A program made the position numbers and the translations under genes. From Pseudarthrobacter sp. IC2-21 (GTDB lineage Bacteria > Actinomycetota > Actinomycetes > Actinomycetales > Micrococcaceae), in the NCBI RefSeq assembly GCF_034048115.1, contig NZ_CP139145.1:3410001-3474000 (forward strand): 64,000 bases of DNA, written 5' to 3'. Positions 48,818 to 58,204 of the stretch are shown here, piece by piece. The notes under the pieces are model-generated. The model made no database searches and was not told the DNA's origin. It was given only the letters and a program-made list of their open reading frames with translations. Positions within the stretch are counted from its first letter, which is position 1, and each line of letters starts with the position of its first letter.

Positions 48818-49819
48818 TCAGCGAAGGACCCCGCGGAGGTATTCCAGCTGCCGGATCCAGTGGTGCTCCTGGCCCCCCTCGTGGTTGTTGAATCGGTAGA
48901 CCTCGATCTCCTTCGGGGCGGCGGAGCGTTCCCCGTAGGCGTTGAAGCTGGCAAACACCGTGGACGGCGGGCAGACATCATCCATCAGCGCCACCGAGTA
49001 GAGCGCCGGGACGGTGGCAGCCCGGGCCAGGTTGACCCCGTCGAAATAGTTCAGCACCTCCAGCATCGGCTCATACCGGTCCCGGTGCCGGCCCAGGAAG
49101 GCGGCTATTTCCGGGTACGGCCCGCGGAGTGCAAGGTCGATGGACCGCGGGAAGTCCTGCAGGAAGGGGACATCGGGCAGCGCGGCAATGACGCCGTCGA
49201 GCCTTCCGGCCGCCAACCCGGCAACCGCCACCGCGATGCCGCCGCCCTGGCTTATTCCGCTCAGGATGACCCGGGCGGCATCAATCTCCGGGTGGGACTG
49301 GGCGGCCTCCACCGCGCGGAAGGCGTCGACGTAAACCCGCCGGTAGTAGTAGTCCTCGCGGCTGCGGGCGCCGCGCGTCATGAGTCCGGCATAGGCGACG
49401 TCCCCGGCGGACGGGTGGGGGTCCGCAGTGTCGCCGACGAGCCCGCCGAAGCCCTGGCCCCGCGTGTCCATGATGAAGTGGGCATAGCCTGCCTGCGCCC
49501 ACTTTGTGTCCTGATTGACCAGGCCGCGCCCGCCTGAGTAGCCAACGTACTGCACAACAACGGGCAGCAGGCTCCCGGGCTCACGGTTCGCCGGGAGGTG
49601 CAGCCAGCCCTTGATCGGTGCGCCGCCATAGCCGGCGAACGTGACGTCGAAGGTGTCGATGACCGTCAGGTGGTTTTGCGTTGGCTGGAACGAGGCGCCG
49701 AGCGGGAACGTTCGCGCCTCCTCGATGGTGGCGTCCCAGAAGTCGTGCAGGTCGGCGGGCGGCGAGACGGTGGAGGTGTAGCCTCGCAGCTTCTCTGGGG
49801 GGAGGTCGAAAAGGGGCAT
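48818..49819 (-). CDS. acetylxylan esterase-family (cephalosporin-C deacetylase-like) hydrolase
   Basis: 333 aa alpha/beta hydrolase of carbohydrate esterase family 7. Typical features are MPLFDLPPEKLRGYTSTVSPP at the start, MDTRGQGFGG, nucleophile elbow LSGISQGGGIA, Asp in ALMDDVCPP and His in NNHEGGQEHH. It deacetylates xylo-oligosaccharides or cephalosporins. No signal peptide, so it acts inside the cell. It lies upstream of the DAHP leader, same strand. Confidence 0.9.
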   Translation of the reverse strand: MPLFDLPPEKLRGYTSTVSPPADLHDFWDATIEEARTFPLGASFQPTQNHLTVIDTFDVTFAGYGGAPIKGWLHLPANREPGSLLPVVVQYVGYSGGRGLVNQDTKWAQAGYAHFIMDTRGQGFGGLVGDTADPHPSAGDVAYAGLMTRGARSREDYYYRRVYVDAFRAVEAAQSHPEIDAARVILSGISQGGGIAVAVAGLAAGRLDGVIAALPDVPFLQDFPRSIDLALRGPYPEIAAFLGRHRDRYEPMLEVLNYFDGVNLARAATVPALYSVALMDDVCPPSTVFASFNAYGERSAAPKEIEVYRFNNHEGGQEHHWIRQLEYLRGVLR

Positions 49820-49906
49820 CAGTGGCCGGTCCTGTCTCGTCTGGAATACCTGTTGGAGATCCTACGTCAGACAACCGGCTTGGGCGTGCGCGGGGGGCCG
49901 CGGTCA

Positions 49907-50257
49907 CTAGGCTGCCAGCGGCATTCCGAAGAGTTCCCCGGCCCTTTTGACCAGATGCTCCGGCACGTCCGTTTCCCCGCGGTGGCCGTCACTTCCCAGG
50001 AATACGGCGCACCCGCGTGCGGCTCCGGCCAGATCGAGGCCTCGGTCATACGTTAGCTGGGCCGCCCGCACGTTCAGCGGCAGGTCCCGAATCACCCCCT
50101 CGGCGTTGAGGTAGACCTGCCAGTCGCCGCGCATGACCGACTCAAGGTCGCCCTCAACCAGTTCCCGGAGGTTCGTCAGAGTCGCTTCAATGGACTCCAC
50201 GCGGACTGGTTGTTCAGTGGGGGCGGGGATTATCAGTGCTGTAAATTTGGTGCTCAT
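49907..50257 (-). CDS. DUF3846-like protein, 116 aa
   Basis: Soluble protein starting MSTKFTALIIPAPTEQPVRVE, with AGGACG before ATG 50257. The pattern LRELVEGDLESV then WQVYLNAEGVIRDLPLNVRAA and GCAVFLGSDGHRGETDVPEHL fits DUF3846, a small domain also found on plasmids and phages. It is divergent from lldD. Function unknown. Confidence 0.7.
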   Translation of the reverse strand: MSTKFTALIIPAPTEQPVRVESIEATLTNLRELVEGDLESVMRGDWQVYLNAEGVIRDLPLNVRAAQLTYDRGLDLAGAARGCAVFLGSDGHRGETDVPEHLVKRAGELFGMPLAA

Positions 50258-50375
50258 TTTTTCGTCCTGTTGAGTTAACTGTGCCGGGCGTTCGGATGTT
50301 CCCGGCCGCCGCGCGGGGCGTGGGCTCCCGGCCCGCGCGCAAGGAACCCGCAAAAATGGTTGGCAGCGCATGGCC

Positions 50376-50395
50376 TACAGTGTGGTGAGACCACA
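50376..50395 (+). promoter_or_regulatory. lldD promoter with LldR/FadR-type operator
   Basis: TGTGGTGAGACCACA (50381-50395) is a perfect palindrome with a 3-nt centre, of the TNGTNNNACNA form bound by GntR/FadR-group repressors such as LldR. It directly follows a TACAGT -10-like element and would cover the transcription start. Confidence 0.65.
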
Positions 50396-50440
50396 GCGAG
50401 ACCCTGCGGCCAGACCGGCCGGCCCGTCGACGGAGGAAGC

Positions 50441-51790
50441 ATGTCCCACACGATTCAGCCGAACAATCCCGAGGCCACCCCGGCGCCGGATGCCACAGAT
50501 CTTCCTGGCACGGGGGCACACGGGCACCCCGCGCCGTCGTCGGCTGAGCGGTCGGTTGTGCCTGCGGCGCTCAAACGCCGCATCCCCAAGTACTCGGACC
50601 TCGCCCCGCTGATGCAGTTCAAAAAGCCCGAGTTCAGCCGGGCCGCAAAACTCAAGCGGGCCAGCACCATCTGGGAACTGCGCGACATTGCCAAACGCCG
50701 GACCCCGCAGGCCCCGTTCGACTACACCGATGGTGCCGCCGAGGAAGAAATCACCCTGCGCCGCGCCCGCCAGGCCTTCCTGGACATCGAATTCCGGCCG
50801 GGCATCCTCCGCAATGTCTCCTCGATCGACCTGACCACCGAGATCCTGGGCAAGCCTTCCCGGCTGCCCGTCGGCATCGCCCCCACCGGCTTCACCCGGA
50901 TGATGCAGTCCGAAGGCGAATACGCCGGCTCGCAGGCGGCCGAGGCAGCCGGTATTCCCTACACCCTTTCCACCATGGGAACCGCCTCCATCGAGGACGT
51001 GGCCGCCGCGGCCCCGAACGGCCGCAACTGGTTCCAGCTCTACCTGTGGACGGACCGGGACCGGTCCCTCGAACTCATTGAGCGCGCCGCCAAGGCCGGG
51101 AACGACACCCTCATGGTCACCGTGGACACCGCGGTGGCGGGCGCCCGGCTCCGCGACGTCCGCAACGGCATGACCATCCCGCCGGCGCTGACCCTCAAAA
51201 CCGTGCTGGACGCCTCCTACCGGCCCGCCTGGTGGTTCAACTTCCTCACCCACGAGCCGCTGACCTTCGCCTCACTCTCGCGCTACACAGGGACGGTGGC
51301 CGACCTCATCAACTCGATGTTCGACCCCACCCTGACCTTCGAGGATCTTGACTGGCTGCGCGAAACCTGGAAGGGCAAGCTGGTGGTCAAGGGCATCCAG
51401 ACCGTGGAGGACGCCCGCCGTGTGGTGGACCATGGCGCTGACGGGGTGGTCCTGTCCAACCATGGGGGCCGCCAACTGGACCGGTCCCCCATCCCGTTCC
51501 ACCTGCTCCCGGAGGTTTCGGCGGCCCTGAAGGCGGACAACTCGGACGCCGCCATCATCCTGGACACCGGCATCATGAGCGGGGCGGACATCGTGGCCGC
51601 CTTGGCTCTCGGTGCCGACTTCACCCTGATCGGACGCGCGTACCTTTACGGTCTGATGGCAGGGGGCCGGGCCGGCGTGGACCGCACCCTCGAGATCCTG
51701 GAAAAGGACATGGTCCGCACCATGGCCCTGCTCGGCGTCAGCTCCGTTTCAGGGCTCACACAGGACCACGTGCGCCTGCTCACCAAGTAG
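50441..51790 (+). CDS. lldD: FMN-dependent L-lactate dehydrogenase / alpha-hydroxy acid oxidase
   Basis: 449 aa flavoenzyme oxidising L-lactate to pyruvate, passing electrons to quinone. FMN fold marks are [37 protein letters not shown], the catalytic loop [13 protein letters not shown] (His and Arg) and [20 protein letters not shown]. The first 50 residues are a disordered extension. GGAGGAAG precedes ATG 50441. It is probably induced by lactate through an LldR-type operator upstream. The lactate name, as against another hydroxy acid, rests on family similarity. Confidence 0.88.
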   Translation: MSHTIQPNNPEATPAPDATDLPGTGAHGHPAPSSAERSVVPAALKRRIPKYSDLAPLMQFKKPEFSRAAKLKRASTIWELRDIAKRRTPQAPFDYTDGAAEEEITLRRARQAFLDIEFRPGILRNVSSIDLTTEILGKPSRLPVGIAPTGFTRMMQSEGEYAGSQAAEAAGIPYTLSTMGTASIEDVAAAAPNGRNWFQLYLWTDRDRSLELIERAAKAGNDTLMVTVDTAVAGARLRDVRNGMTIPPALTLKTVLDASYRPAWWFNFLTHEPLTFASLSRYTGTVADLINSMFDPTLTFEDLDWLRETWKGKLVVKGIQTVEDARRVVDHGADGVVLSNHGGRQLDRSPIPFHLLPEVSAALKADNSDAAIILDTGIMSGADIVAALALGADFTLIGRAYLYGLMAGGRAGVDRTLEILEKDMVRTMALLGVSSVSGLTQDHVRLLTK

Positions 51791-51800
51791 CCCCGCCCGC

Positions 51801-51864
51801 CCAACTGGGTAGCGCGAAGTGTCGTTTTGAGCGCCCAAAGCGACAGATAGCGCTACCCAGTTGG
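51801..51864. repeat. intergenic palindrome (family 1, copy B)
   Basis: 29-bp arms 51801-51829 and 51836-51864 with four mismatches around an AGCGCC loop. The core TAGCGC-AAGTGTCGTTTTG is shared with 46731-46788. It lies between two converging genes (lldD and the ArsR regulator) and may end both transcripts. Confidence 0.88.
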
Positions 51865-51866
51865 GG

Positions 51867-52412
51867 TTATTTCTTGCGGCCGAATTTGGGGAGGTTCGGC
51901 AGGTTCGCCAGCAGGTCCGCGGCCTTTGTCGCGGCGCGGCCCACAGTCCGGCCGATCTGCTGCGGAACGGTGTCGTCGCTGAGCGGGGCAGTTGTGCCGC
52001 CGGGAATCACGACGGCGGGGCTGAGTTCGGCGTCCTCGCGTGCCAGTACAGCGGCCACGTCTTCGTTGTCCGGAACGTGAATGCCGACCGCACCTTCGCC
52101 GCGGGCTTCCGCCGGGGGCGCCTCAGGTGACGTGGCAGCGGAAGCTGCCCGGCCGACGTCGAACGGTTCCAGCCAGCTGACGATGCCCTCCAACGGTTTG
52201 GGATTCAGGGCGTAGTAGCGCTTCTGGCCCTGGGCCCGCATGCTGACCAGCTGCGCCTCGCGGAGGACTTTCAGGTGCTTGGAAATGGTGGGCTGGCTGG
52301 CGGAGAGCTCCTCCACAAGCTCCCCCACTGCTTTGTCCCCTGCGCGAAGGGATACCAAAATGTCGCGCCGGGTTGCTTCCGCAATGACGGCAAATACGTC
52401 GTCTGTCACCAT
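51867..52412 (-). CDS. ArsR-family transcriptional regulator with long C-terminal tail
   Basis: 181 aa. Residues 1-90 form a typical ArsR winged helix (VFAVIAEATRRDILVSLRAGDKAVGELVEELSASQPTISKHLKVLREAQLVSMRAQGQKRYYALN, broken here for length into its known helices). No metal-binding Cys pairs are seen. The remaining half is low-complexity Ala/Pro/Glu and ends in LPNLPKFGRKK, unusual for ArsR. GGGAGGC and a TAGGGT element 7 nt before the ATG both occur. It is divergent from ndh, a possible target. Confidence 0.85.
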   Translation of the reverse strand: MVTDDVFAVIAEATRRDILVSLRAGDKAVGELVEELSASQPTISKHLKVLREAQLVSMRAQGQKRYYALNPKPLEGIVSWLEPFDVGRAASAATSPEAPPAEARGEGAVGIHVPDNEDVAAVLAREDAELSPAVVIPGGTTAPLSDDTVPQQIGRTVGRAATKAADLLANLPNLPKFGRKK

Positions 52413-52506
52413 GCCTCCCACCCTAGCGACATATACGCCGCAAGGCATCCACTATTTCCTCCGCAGGGCTCTGTCGAACCGGGCCGAGGAGGAGTAGGTT
52501 GCTCGG

Positions 52507-53748
52507 ATGGAAGATACATATCAGGTTGTGGTGGTGGGTGCCGGGTTCGCAGGGCTGGCGGTTGCCAAGAAACTGGGCCGCAAGGGCGTTCGGGTACTGC
52601 TGATCGATGCCAACAACTATCACCAGTTCCAACCGCTCCTGTACCAGGTGGCGACCTCCCAGATCGGCGTCTCGGCCATCGCCCGCCCGTTGCGGTCCAT
52701 TTTCCACCGCAACCGGCACGTTCGCGTTCTGACGGCGCAGGTGGCGTCTGTCGATGCAGCCAACCGTACCGTCACCACCGCCGACGGCGACACCTTCAAG
52801 GCGCAGGTGCTGGTCATCGCTGTGGGGGCCACGCCGAACTTCTTCAACACCCCTGGCGCCGAGGAACTTGCCCTCCCGCTGTACTCGGTGGTCGACGCGA
52901 CCCGGCTGAGCGCCCGGCTGACCAGCCTGTTGGACCAGACCGACCGGGAAACCGGTGCTCCCCTGGATGTGGTGGTGGTGGGCGGCGGACCGACGGGAGT
53001 GGAAACGGCCGGCGCCATGGCAGAAAACGTGAAGTTCGTGGTGCCGAAGTACTTTTCGCCGGAACTCGCAGCCCGGTGCCGTGTCCACCTGGTGGATATG
53101 CTGCCGACTGTTCTGAACGCGTTTTCAGAGAAGTCGCAGGACTACACGCGGCGGCGCCTGACGAAGATCGGCGTCCAGCTGCACCTGGGCGTGAGCGTTG
53201 CCGAGGTCAGCGAGGACGGCGTGACGCTGGTGGACGGAACCACCATTCCGGGCCGTGTGGTGGTGTGGGCCGGAGGGCTGAAAGCGGGCGACATCATCAC
53301 CGCCTCCGGACTGGCCCAGGGCCGGGGAGGGCGGATCGACGTCCAGCCGGACCTGACCGCCAAGGATGCCGAGGGCGTCTACGTGCTGGGAGACGCAGCC
53401 AACATCACTGATGCCAAGGGCGCAAAACTCCCCCAGTTGGGCTCAGTTGCGCAGCAGGCAGGAAAGTGGGCGGCCAAGAACATCTACGCCGACCTTACGG
53501 GCGGGACGCGCCGCCCCTTCGAATACGTGGACAAGGGCTACATGGCGATGATCGGCCGGGGCGCGGCGGTGGCTGAAATCGGCCGCAAACGGATCCAGCT
53601 GCAGGGTTCGCTGGCGTTCGTGTCGTGGCTTCTGGTGCACCTCGCCCTGCTCTCGGGCTTCCAGCAGAAGGTCCGGGCGCTGTTCTCCTGGCTCAACGGA
53701 TACATCATCCACAGCCCCGCACAGGTGGTGGTCGGCCGGCCGGAGTGA
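52507..53748 (+). CDS. ndh: type II NADH dehydrogenase (NDH-2)
   Basis: 413 aa single-subunit NADH:menaquinone oxidoreductase. The FAD site is VVVVGAGFAGLAVAKKLG, the NADH site VVVVGGGPTGVETAGAM, and GDAANITD plus the quinone-site LPQLGSVAQQAGKWAAKNI follow. The C-terminal amphipathic region (RIQLQGSLAFVSWLLVHLALL) binds the membrane. TAGGTT lies 6 nt before ATG 52507, so the mRNA is probably leaderless. It does not pump protons. Confidence 0.93.
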   Translation: MEDTYQVVVVGAGFAGLAVAKKLGRKGVRVLLIDANNYHQFQPLLYQVATSQIGVSAIARPLRSIFHRNRHVRVLTAQVASVDAANRTVTTADGDTFKAQVLVIAVGATPNFFNTPGAEELALPLYSVVDATRLSARLTSLLDQTDRETGAPLDVVVVGGGPTGVETAGAMAENVKFVVPKYFSPELAARCRVHLVDMLPTVLNAFSEKSQDYTRRRLTKIGVQLHLGVSVAEVSEDGVTLVDGTTIPGRVVVWAGGLKAGDIITASGLAQGRGGRIDVQPDLTAKDAEGVYVLGDAANITDAKGAKLPQLGSVAQQAGKWAAKNIYADLTGGTRRPFEYVDKGYMAMIGRGAAVAEIGRKRIQLQGSLAFVSWLLVHLALLSGFQQKVRALFSWLNGYIIHSPAQVVVGRPE

Positions 53749-53770
53749 CGGCCCGCGGGAAGCTCAGGAG

Positions 53771-54982
53771 TCAGTCAAACCAGGGGTCAAGGCCGTGGAA
53801 CGGGAAAACCGCTTTGCGGGTGGCCATGACGGTCCGGTCAACGGCGTCGTTGGGGTCGAACCCGACTTCCCAGGACCGCCACCAGAGCTCAACGTCGTCA
53901 CCCATGAGTTCAGGGGCATCCCGGCCAAATTTTGCCAGGACGTAGGCGCGCCAGTCATTGGGCACCTCGGTGCGCAGCGGGACGGGCCGGCCCGCTGCGA
54001 TGGCGATGAGGTGGCTCCAGGAGCGGGGCACCACGTCCGTGACGCTGTAGCCGCCGCCGCCGGTGGCGATCCAGCGTCCACCGCAGTGCCGGGCGGCCAG
54101 GTTTCCGATGGCGGTGGCAGCCTCGCGCTGGCCGTCAACGCTGATGTTCAGGTGGGCCAGAGGGTCGTGGCGGTGTGAATCGCAGCCGTGCTGGCTGATG
54201 ATGACCTCGGGCTGAAATGCCCCTATGAGCTGAGGGACCACGGCGTGGAAGGCACGCAGCCAGCCGGCGTCCCCCGTCCCGGACGGCAAGGCAACGTTCG
54301 CAGCGCTTCCCTCCGCGTGCGGCCCCCCGGTCTCGTTGGCGAAGCCTGTCCCCGGGAAAAGCGTGAGTCCGCTTTCGTGCAACGAGATGGTCAGGACCCG
54401 GGGGTCATCCCAGAAGATACTTTCCGTTCCGTCACCGTGATGGGCGTCGACGTCGATGTACGCCACCCGCGCGATGCCGCCGTCCAGCAGCCTCTGGATG
54501 GCCACTGCAGAATCATTGTAGATGCAAAAACCGCTGGCCCGTTCGCGGGCCGCGTGGTGCATGCCGCCGCCGAAATTCACGGCGTGCAGGGCTGAACCGT
54601 CCAGGATCATATTGGCCGCGAGAAGCGACCCGCCCGCGATTCTCGCGGCGGCCTCGTGCATGCCGGCGAAAGCGGGGTCGTCCTCGGTGCCAAGGCCCCG
54701 GGCCTCATCGGGTGACGCAGGATCCGCGCTGACCCGGCGGACTGCCGCCACAAACTCGGGCGAGTGCACCGTCTGCAGTTCGGCGTCCGTTGCCACCTCC
54801 GGCGCCACCACGGCCACGTGGGCCAGGTCCAACAGGCCGAGGCTCTTCGCCAGCCTGGCCGTCAGATCCATCCGTTCAGGCGCCATGGGGTGGCCGGGAC
54901 CAAAGTTGTAGGCAGTCATGGCCGAACTCCACGCCACCATCGTTGGCGGCGCGGGCTGGCTGAGACCGGGCAGGTATGTCAT
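53771..54982 (-). CDS. acuC: AcuC-like histone deacetylase-family protein
   Basis: 403 aa zinc-dependent deacetylase. Motifs are FNFGGGMHHAARERASGFC, YIDVDAHHGDGTESIFWDD, QHGCDSHRHDPLAHL and the late GGGGYSV Tyr. AcuC of Bacillus removes acetyl groups from lysines of acetyl-CoA synthetase, linking it to acetate metabolism, which fits pta, ackA and lldD here. TAGCCT lies 7 nt before ATG 54982, giving a leaderless mRNA. Confidence 0.9.
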   Translation of the reverse strand: MTYLPGLSQPAPPTMVAWSSAMTAYNFGPGHPMAPERMDLTARLAKSLGLLDLAHVAVVAPEVATDAELQTVHSPEFVAAVRRVSADPASPDEARGLGTEDDPAFAGMHEAAARIAGGSLLAANMILDGSALHAVNFGGGMHHAARERASGFCIYNDSAVAIQRLLDGGIARVAYIDVDAHHGDGTESIFWDDPRVLTISLHESGLTLFPGTGFANETGGPHAEGSAANVALPSGTGDAGWLRAFHAVVPQLIGAFQPEVIISQHGCDSHRHDPLAHLNISVDGQREAATAIGNLAARHCGGRWIATGGGGYSVTDVVPRSWSHLIAIAAGRPVPLRTEVPNDWRAYVLAKFGRDAPELMGDDVELWWRSWEVGFDPNDAVDRTVMATRKAVFPFHGLDPWFD

Positions 54983-55086
54983 CAATCACAGGCTACCCGA
55001 GGTCGCCACCGCTGCGGCCCCGTCATTACACAGTCATTAGTGGTTTACTACTGAGGGAAACAGTTTCTACCGAGGAAAAGCCACCC

Positions 55087-56520
55087 ATGACGGAACGCCA
55101 GTCCAGGCCCCGGATCCCGGCCAGCTGGCACCCAGCGGACCCGGAGCGCGAAGGTCTCTGGATTTTCACCCGGCTGCGGGACTTCATTGACGACATCGCC
55201 AATACTTCGCCGGCCCGGCTTGCCCTGACCGCGTTCGCCGCGGTCTGCCTCGTGTTCACGTTCCTCCTCATGATGCCCTTCTCTTCCGCAGACGGCACGG
55301 CCACTCCCATCCACCAGGCCATGTTCACCGCGGTGTCGGCCGTGTGCGTCACCGGCCTGACGGTCGTTTCGACGGCGGCGCACTGGTCCTTCGTCGGCCA
55401 GCTGGTGATTCTGGTGGGCATCTTCGTGGGTGGCTTGGGCACGTTGACGCTGGCTTCACTGCTGGCGCTCATGGTGAGCAAGAAACTGGGCGTGCGCGGC
55501 AAGCTCATCGCCCAGGAAGCCATGAACAACGCGGGCCGCCTCGGCGAGGTGGGTACGCTGCTGCGGATCGTCATCGCCACCTCGGTGGTGATCGAGGGCA
55601 TTCTGGCGCTGGCACTGATCCCGCGTTTTATGATCCTGGGCGAACCCTTCTGGCAGGCGGTGTGGCATGGGGTCTTTTACTCAATTTCGTCCTTCAACAA
55701 CGCCGGGTTCACGCCGCACTCGGACGGCATCGTCCCCTATGAGACCGATCTGTGGATCCTGATCCCGCTGATGCTGGGCGTTTTCCTCGGCAGCCTGGGC
55801 TTCCCGGTGGTGATGGTGCTGCAGCAGAACGGGCTCAACTGGAAAAAGTGGAACCTGCACACCAAGCTGACCATCCAGGTGTCCTTCATCCTGCTGGGCG
55901 CCGGGGCCGTGCTGTGGGGCCTGATGGAATGGGACAACGTGCGCACCATCGGGCACATGGACCTGGGTGACAAGATCACACATTCCCTGTTCGCTTCGGT
56001 CATGACAAGATCCGGTGGCTTCAACCTGGTGGAACAAAACCACATGGAATCCACCACCATGCTGCTCTCGGATGCCCTCATGTTCGCCGGCGGCGGCTCC
56101 GCCTCCACAGCCGGCGGCATCAAGGTGACCACCATCGCGGTAATGTTCCTGGCCATCGTTGCCGAAGCCCGGGGCGATGCGGACGTCAAGGTGTACGGCC
56201 GCACCATTCCCCAGGGCGCCATGCGGGTGGCCATCTCCGTCATCGTGGCCGGGGCAACCCTGGTTTCCGTGTCCGCGTTCCTGCTTCTGCACATCAGCGG
56301 TGCGTCCCTGGACCGGGTGCTGTTTGAAACGATTTCAGCCTTTGCCACCGTGGGACTGAGCACCAACCTCAGTGCCGAACTGCCGCCGTCGGGCGTCTAT
56401 GTCCTGACCGCGCTGATGTTCGCGGGCCGCGTTGGCACTGTTACCCTCGCGGCCGGACTGGCCCTGCGCCAGCGCAGCCAGCTTTACCACTACCCGGAAG
56501 AGAGGCCCATCATTGGCTAA
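55087..56520 (+). CDS. trkH: TrkH/KtrB-type potassium channel subunit
   Basis: 477 aa membrane protein with about eight to ten helices. Four P-loop filter regions are visible, with Gly at the centre: SAVCVTGLTVV, SSFNNAGFTPHS, ASVMTRSGGFNLV and FATVGLSTNL. It forms a potassium uptake channel gated by the TrkA subunit encoded next door. GAGGAAAAG precedes ATG 55087. Its last 8 bp overlap the trkA start. Confidence 0.92.
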   Translation: MTERQSRPRIPASWHPADPEREGLWIFTRLRDFIDDIANTSPARLALTAFAAVCLVFTFLLMMPFSSADGTATPIHQAMFTAVSAVCVTGLTVVSTAAHWSFVGQLVILVGIFVGGLGTLTLASLLALMVSKKLGVRGKLIAQEAMNNAGRLGEVGTLLRIVIATSVVIEGILALALIPRFMILGEPFWQAVWHGVFYSISSFNNAGFTPHSDGIVPYETDLWILIPLMLGVFLGSLGFPVVMVLQQNGLNWKKWNLHTKLTIQVSFILLGAGAVLWGLMEWDNVRTIGHMDLGDKITHSLFASVMTRSGGFNLVEQNHMESTTMLLSDALMFAGGGSASTAGGIKVTTIAVMFLAIVAEARGDADVKVYGRTIPQGAMRVAISVIVAGATLVSVSAFLLLHISGASLDRVLFETISAFATVGLSTNLSAELPPSGVYVLTALMFAGRVGTVTLAAGLALRQRSQLYHYPEERPIIG

Positions 56521-57199
56521 TTCCTCAGGCGTCCCCAACCGCCCCGCCCACAACGCGCCGGTGCTGGTGATCGGCTTGGGCCGTTTCGGCTCGTCCACGG
56601 CCGAGCAGCTCGTGAAACAGGGCCGCGAGGTCCTGGCGATCGAACGTGACCGGACGCTGGTGCAGAAGTGGGCGCCGCTCCTGACCCATGTGGTGGAAGC
56701 GGACGCAACCAACATCGACGCGCTGCGCCAGCTCGGCGCGCAGGAGTTCAGCTCTGCCGTGGTGGGCGTGGGAACATCCATCGAGTCCTCGGTGCTGATC
56801 ACCGTCAACCTGGTGGACCTGGGCATCGAGCACCTCTGGGTCAAGGCCATCACGCCCTCGCACGGGAAAATCCTCACCCGGATCGGCGCCAACCACGTGA
56901 TCTACCCCGAGGCCGACGCCGGCGTCCGGGCAGCGCACCTGGTCTCGGGACGCATGCTGGACTTCATTGAGTTCGACGACGACTTCGCGATTGTCAAAAT
57001 GTACCCGCCCCGCGAGACGGTGGGTTTCACCCTCGATGAGTCCCAGGTGCGGTCCAAATACGGTGTGACGATTGTGGGTGTGAAGTCCCCCGGCGAGGAC
57101 TTCACCTACGCCCGCCCGGAAACGAAGGTGTCCGCGCGCGACATGCTGATCGTCTCGGGACACGTGGACCTGCTGGAACGGTTCGCCGCGCGGCCATAG
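56513..57199 (+). CDS. trkA: TrkA/KtrA potassium channel regulatory subunit
   Basis: 228 aa cytoplasmic protein with an RCK Rossmann fold (VLVIGLGRFGSSTAEQLV, then GREVLAIERD, HVVEADATN) binding nucleotides, and a C-terminal RCK_C domain (TIVGVKSPGEDFTYARPETKV). The start is the TTG at 56513, overlapping the trkH stop by 8 bp with GAGAGG upstream; no ATG or GTG fits as well. It gates TrkH. Confidence 0.92.
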   Translation: MANSSGVPNRPAHNAPVLVIGLGRFGSSTAEQLVKQGREVLAIERDRTLVQKWAPLLTHVVEADATNIDALRQLGAQEFSSAVVGVGTSIESSVLITVNLVDLGIEHLWVKAITPSHGKILTRIGANHVIYPEADAGVRAAHLVSGRMLDFIEFDDDFAIVKMYPPRETVGFTLDESQVRSKYGVTIVGVKSPGEDFTYARPETKVSARDMLIVSGHVDLLERFAARP

Positions 57200-57236
57200 C
57201 CAGCAGGTGCCCTCCCCAGCGCGGTCCGGGCGGGCG

Positions 57237-58070
57237 TTACCCCAGTTGGCGGGAGATCTCCGCTGCGCGGTCCGCTGCGGCGCGGGCTCCGGCGGCGATG
57301 ATGGCCGGGAGGCCCCGTTCGTTGAAGGTTGCGATGGCACGCTCGGTGGTGCCGTTGGGGCTGCTGACGCTGATGCGAAGTGCTGAGGGGTCCGCTCCGG
57401 GCTCGGCAAGCATGAAGCCCGCACCCGCGACCGTCTCGCGGGCCAGGAGGAGCGCCAGGTCGTGCTCCAGGCCCAACTCGACTCCTGCCGCCGCCATGGC
57501 CTCGGCGAGGTAGAACGCATAGGCCGGGCCCGACCCGCTGATGGCGGAGACGGCGTCCACCTGCTCTTCCGGAACCTCCACCACGGTGCCTGCCGCCTTG
57601 AAGATGTCTTTCGCCCGCTGCAGTTGCTCGGGTGAGCAATTGCTGCCGGCCGATACGGAGACGACGCCGCGTCCCAGCTTGGCGGGGGTGTTGGGCATGG
57701 TCCGGATCACCGGCTGCCCGGCGGGCAGCGCCGCCTCAAGCTGCGCGAGCGTCACAGCGGCGGCAACACTGACAACGATGGTCTTCGGCGACAGGGAGGC
57801 GCTGATTTCACGCGCCAGGTCCGCAATACCAACAGGCTTCACGCCCAGAATCACAACACCTGATCCCTTGGCGGCCTGCCTGTTGTTGTCCGGTTCCTCA
57901 TCACCGGCGATGGCTGTAATGCCGTGGTGCCGCTCTGCCAGTTCAGCGGCGCGCTCCGCCCGCCGGACAGTGGCGACGACGTCTGCCGGGTCGGTGCCGG
58001 AGCCCAGGAGGCCGGAGAGGATGGCTTCGTTCATGGATCCACAGCCCAGGAAGGCGATTCGGTTGCTCAT
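57237..58070 (-). CDS. proC: pyrroline-5-carboxylate reductase
   Basis: 277 aa enzyme of the last step of proline synthesis. The N-terminal NADPH site is IAFLGCGSMNEAILSGLL; the C-terminal signature includes AISGSGPAYAFYLAEAM and AGFMLAEPGADPSALRISVSSPNGTTE (given in two halves by function). The start ATG 58070 lies 6 nt after AATGAT, so it may be leaderless. It is downstream of ppx on the same strand, a gene order common in actinobacteria. Confidence 0.95.
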   Translation of the reverse strand: MSNRIAFLGCGSMNEAILSGLLGSGTDPADVVATVRRAERAAELAERHHGITAIAGDEEPDNNRQAAKGSGVVILGVKPVGIADLAREISASLSPKTIVVSVAAAVTLAQLEAALPAGQPVIRTMPNTPAKLGRGVVSVSAGSNCSPEQLQRAKDIFKAAGTVVEVPEEQVDAVSAISGSGPAYAFYLAEAMAAAGVELGLEHDLALLLARETVAGAGFMLAEPGADPSALRISVSSPNGTTERAIATFNERGLPAIIAAGARAAADRAAEISRQLG

Positions 58071-58204
58071 GGACCCATCATTGCAGTTCGGCCGGACGGG
58101 TGCAGGAATGAACAAATCCGTCGTAACGGGAACTCGCCGATTTCAACTCCCAGCGGACTCCCATGTTGGCTGCAGCTTGCTCACAAGTTGCCGCCCTATC
58201 GTAG

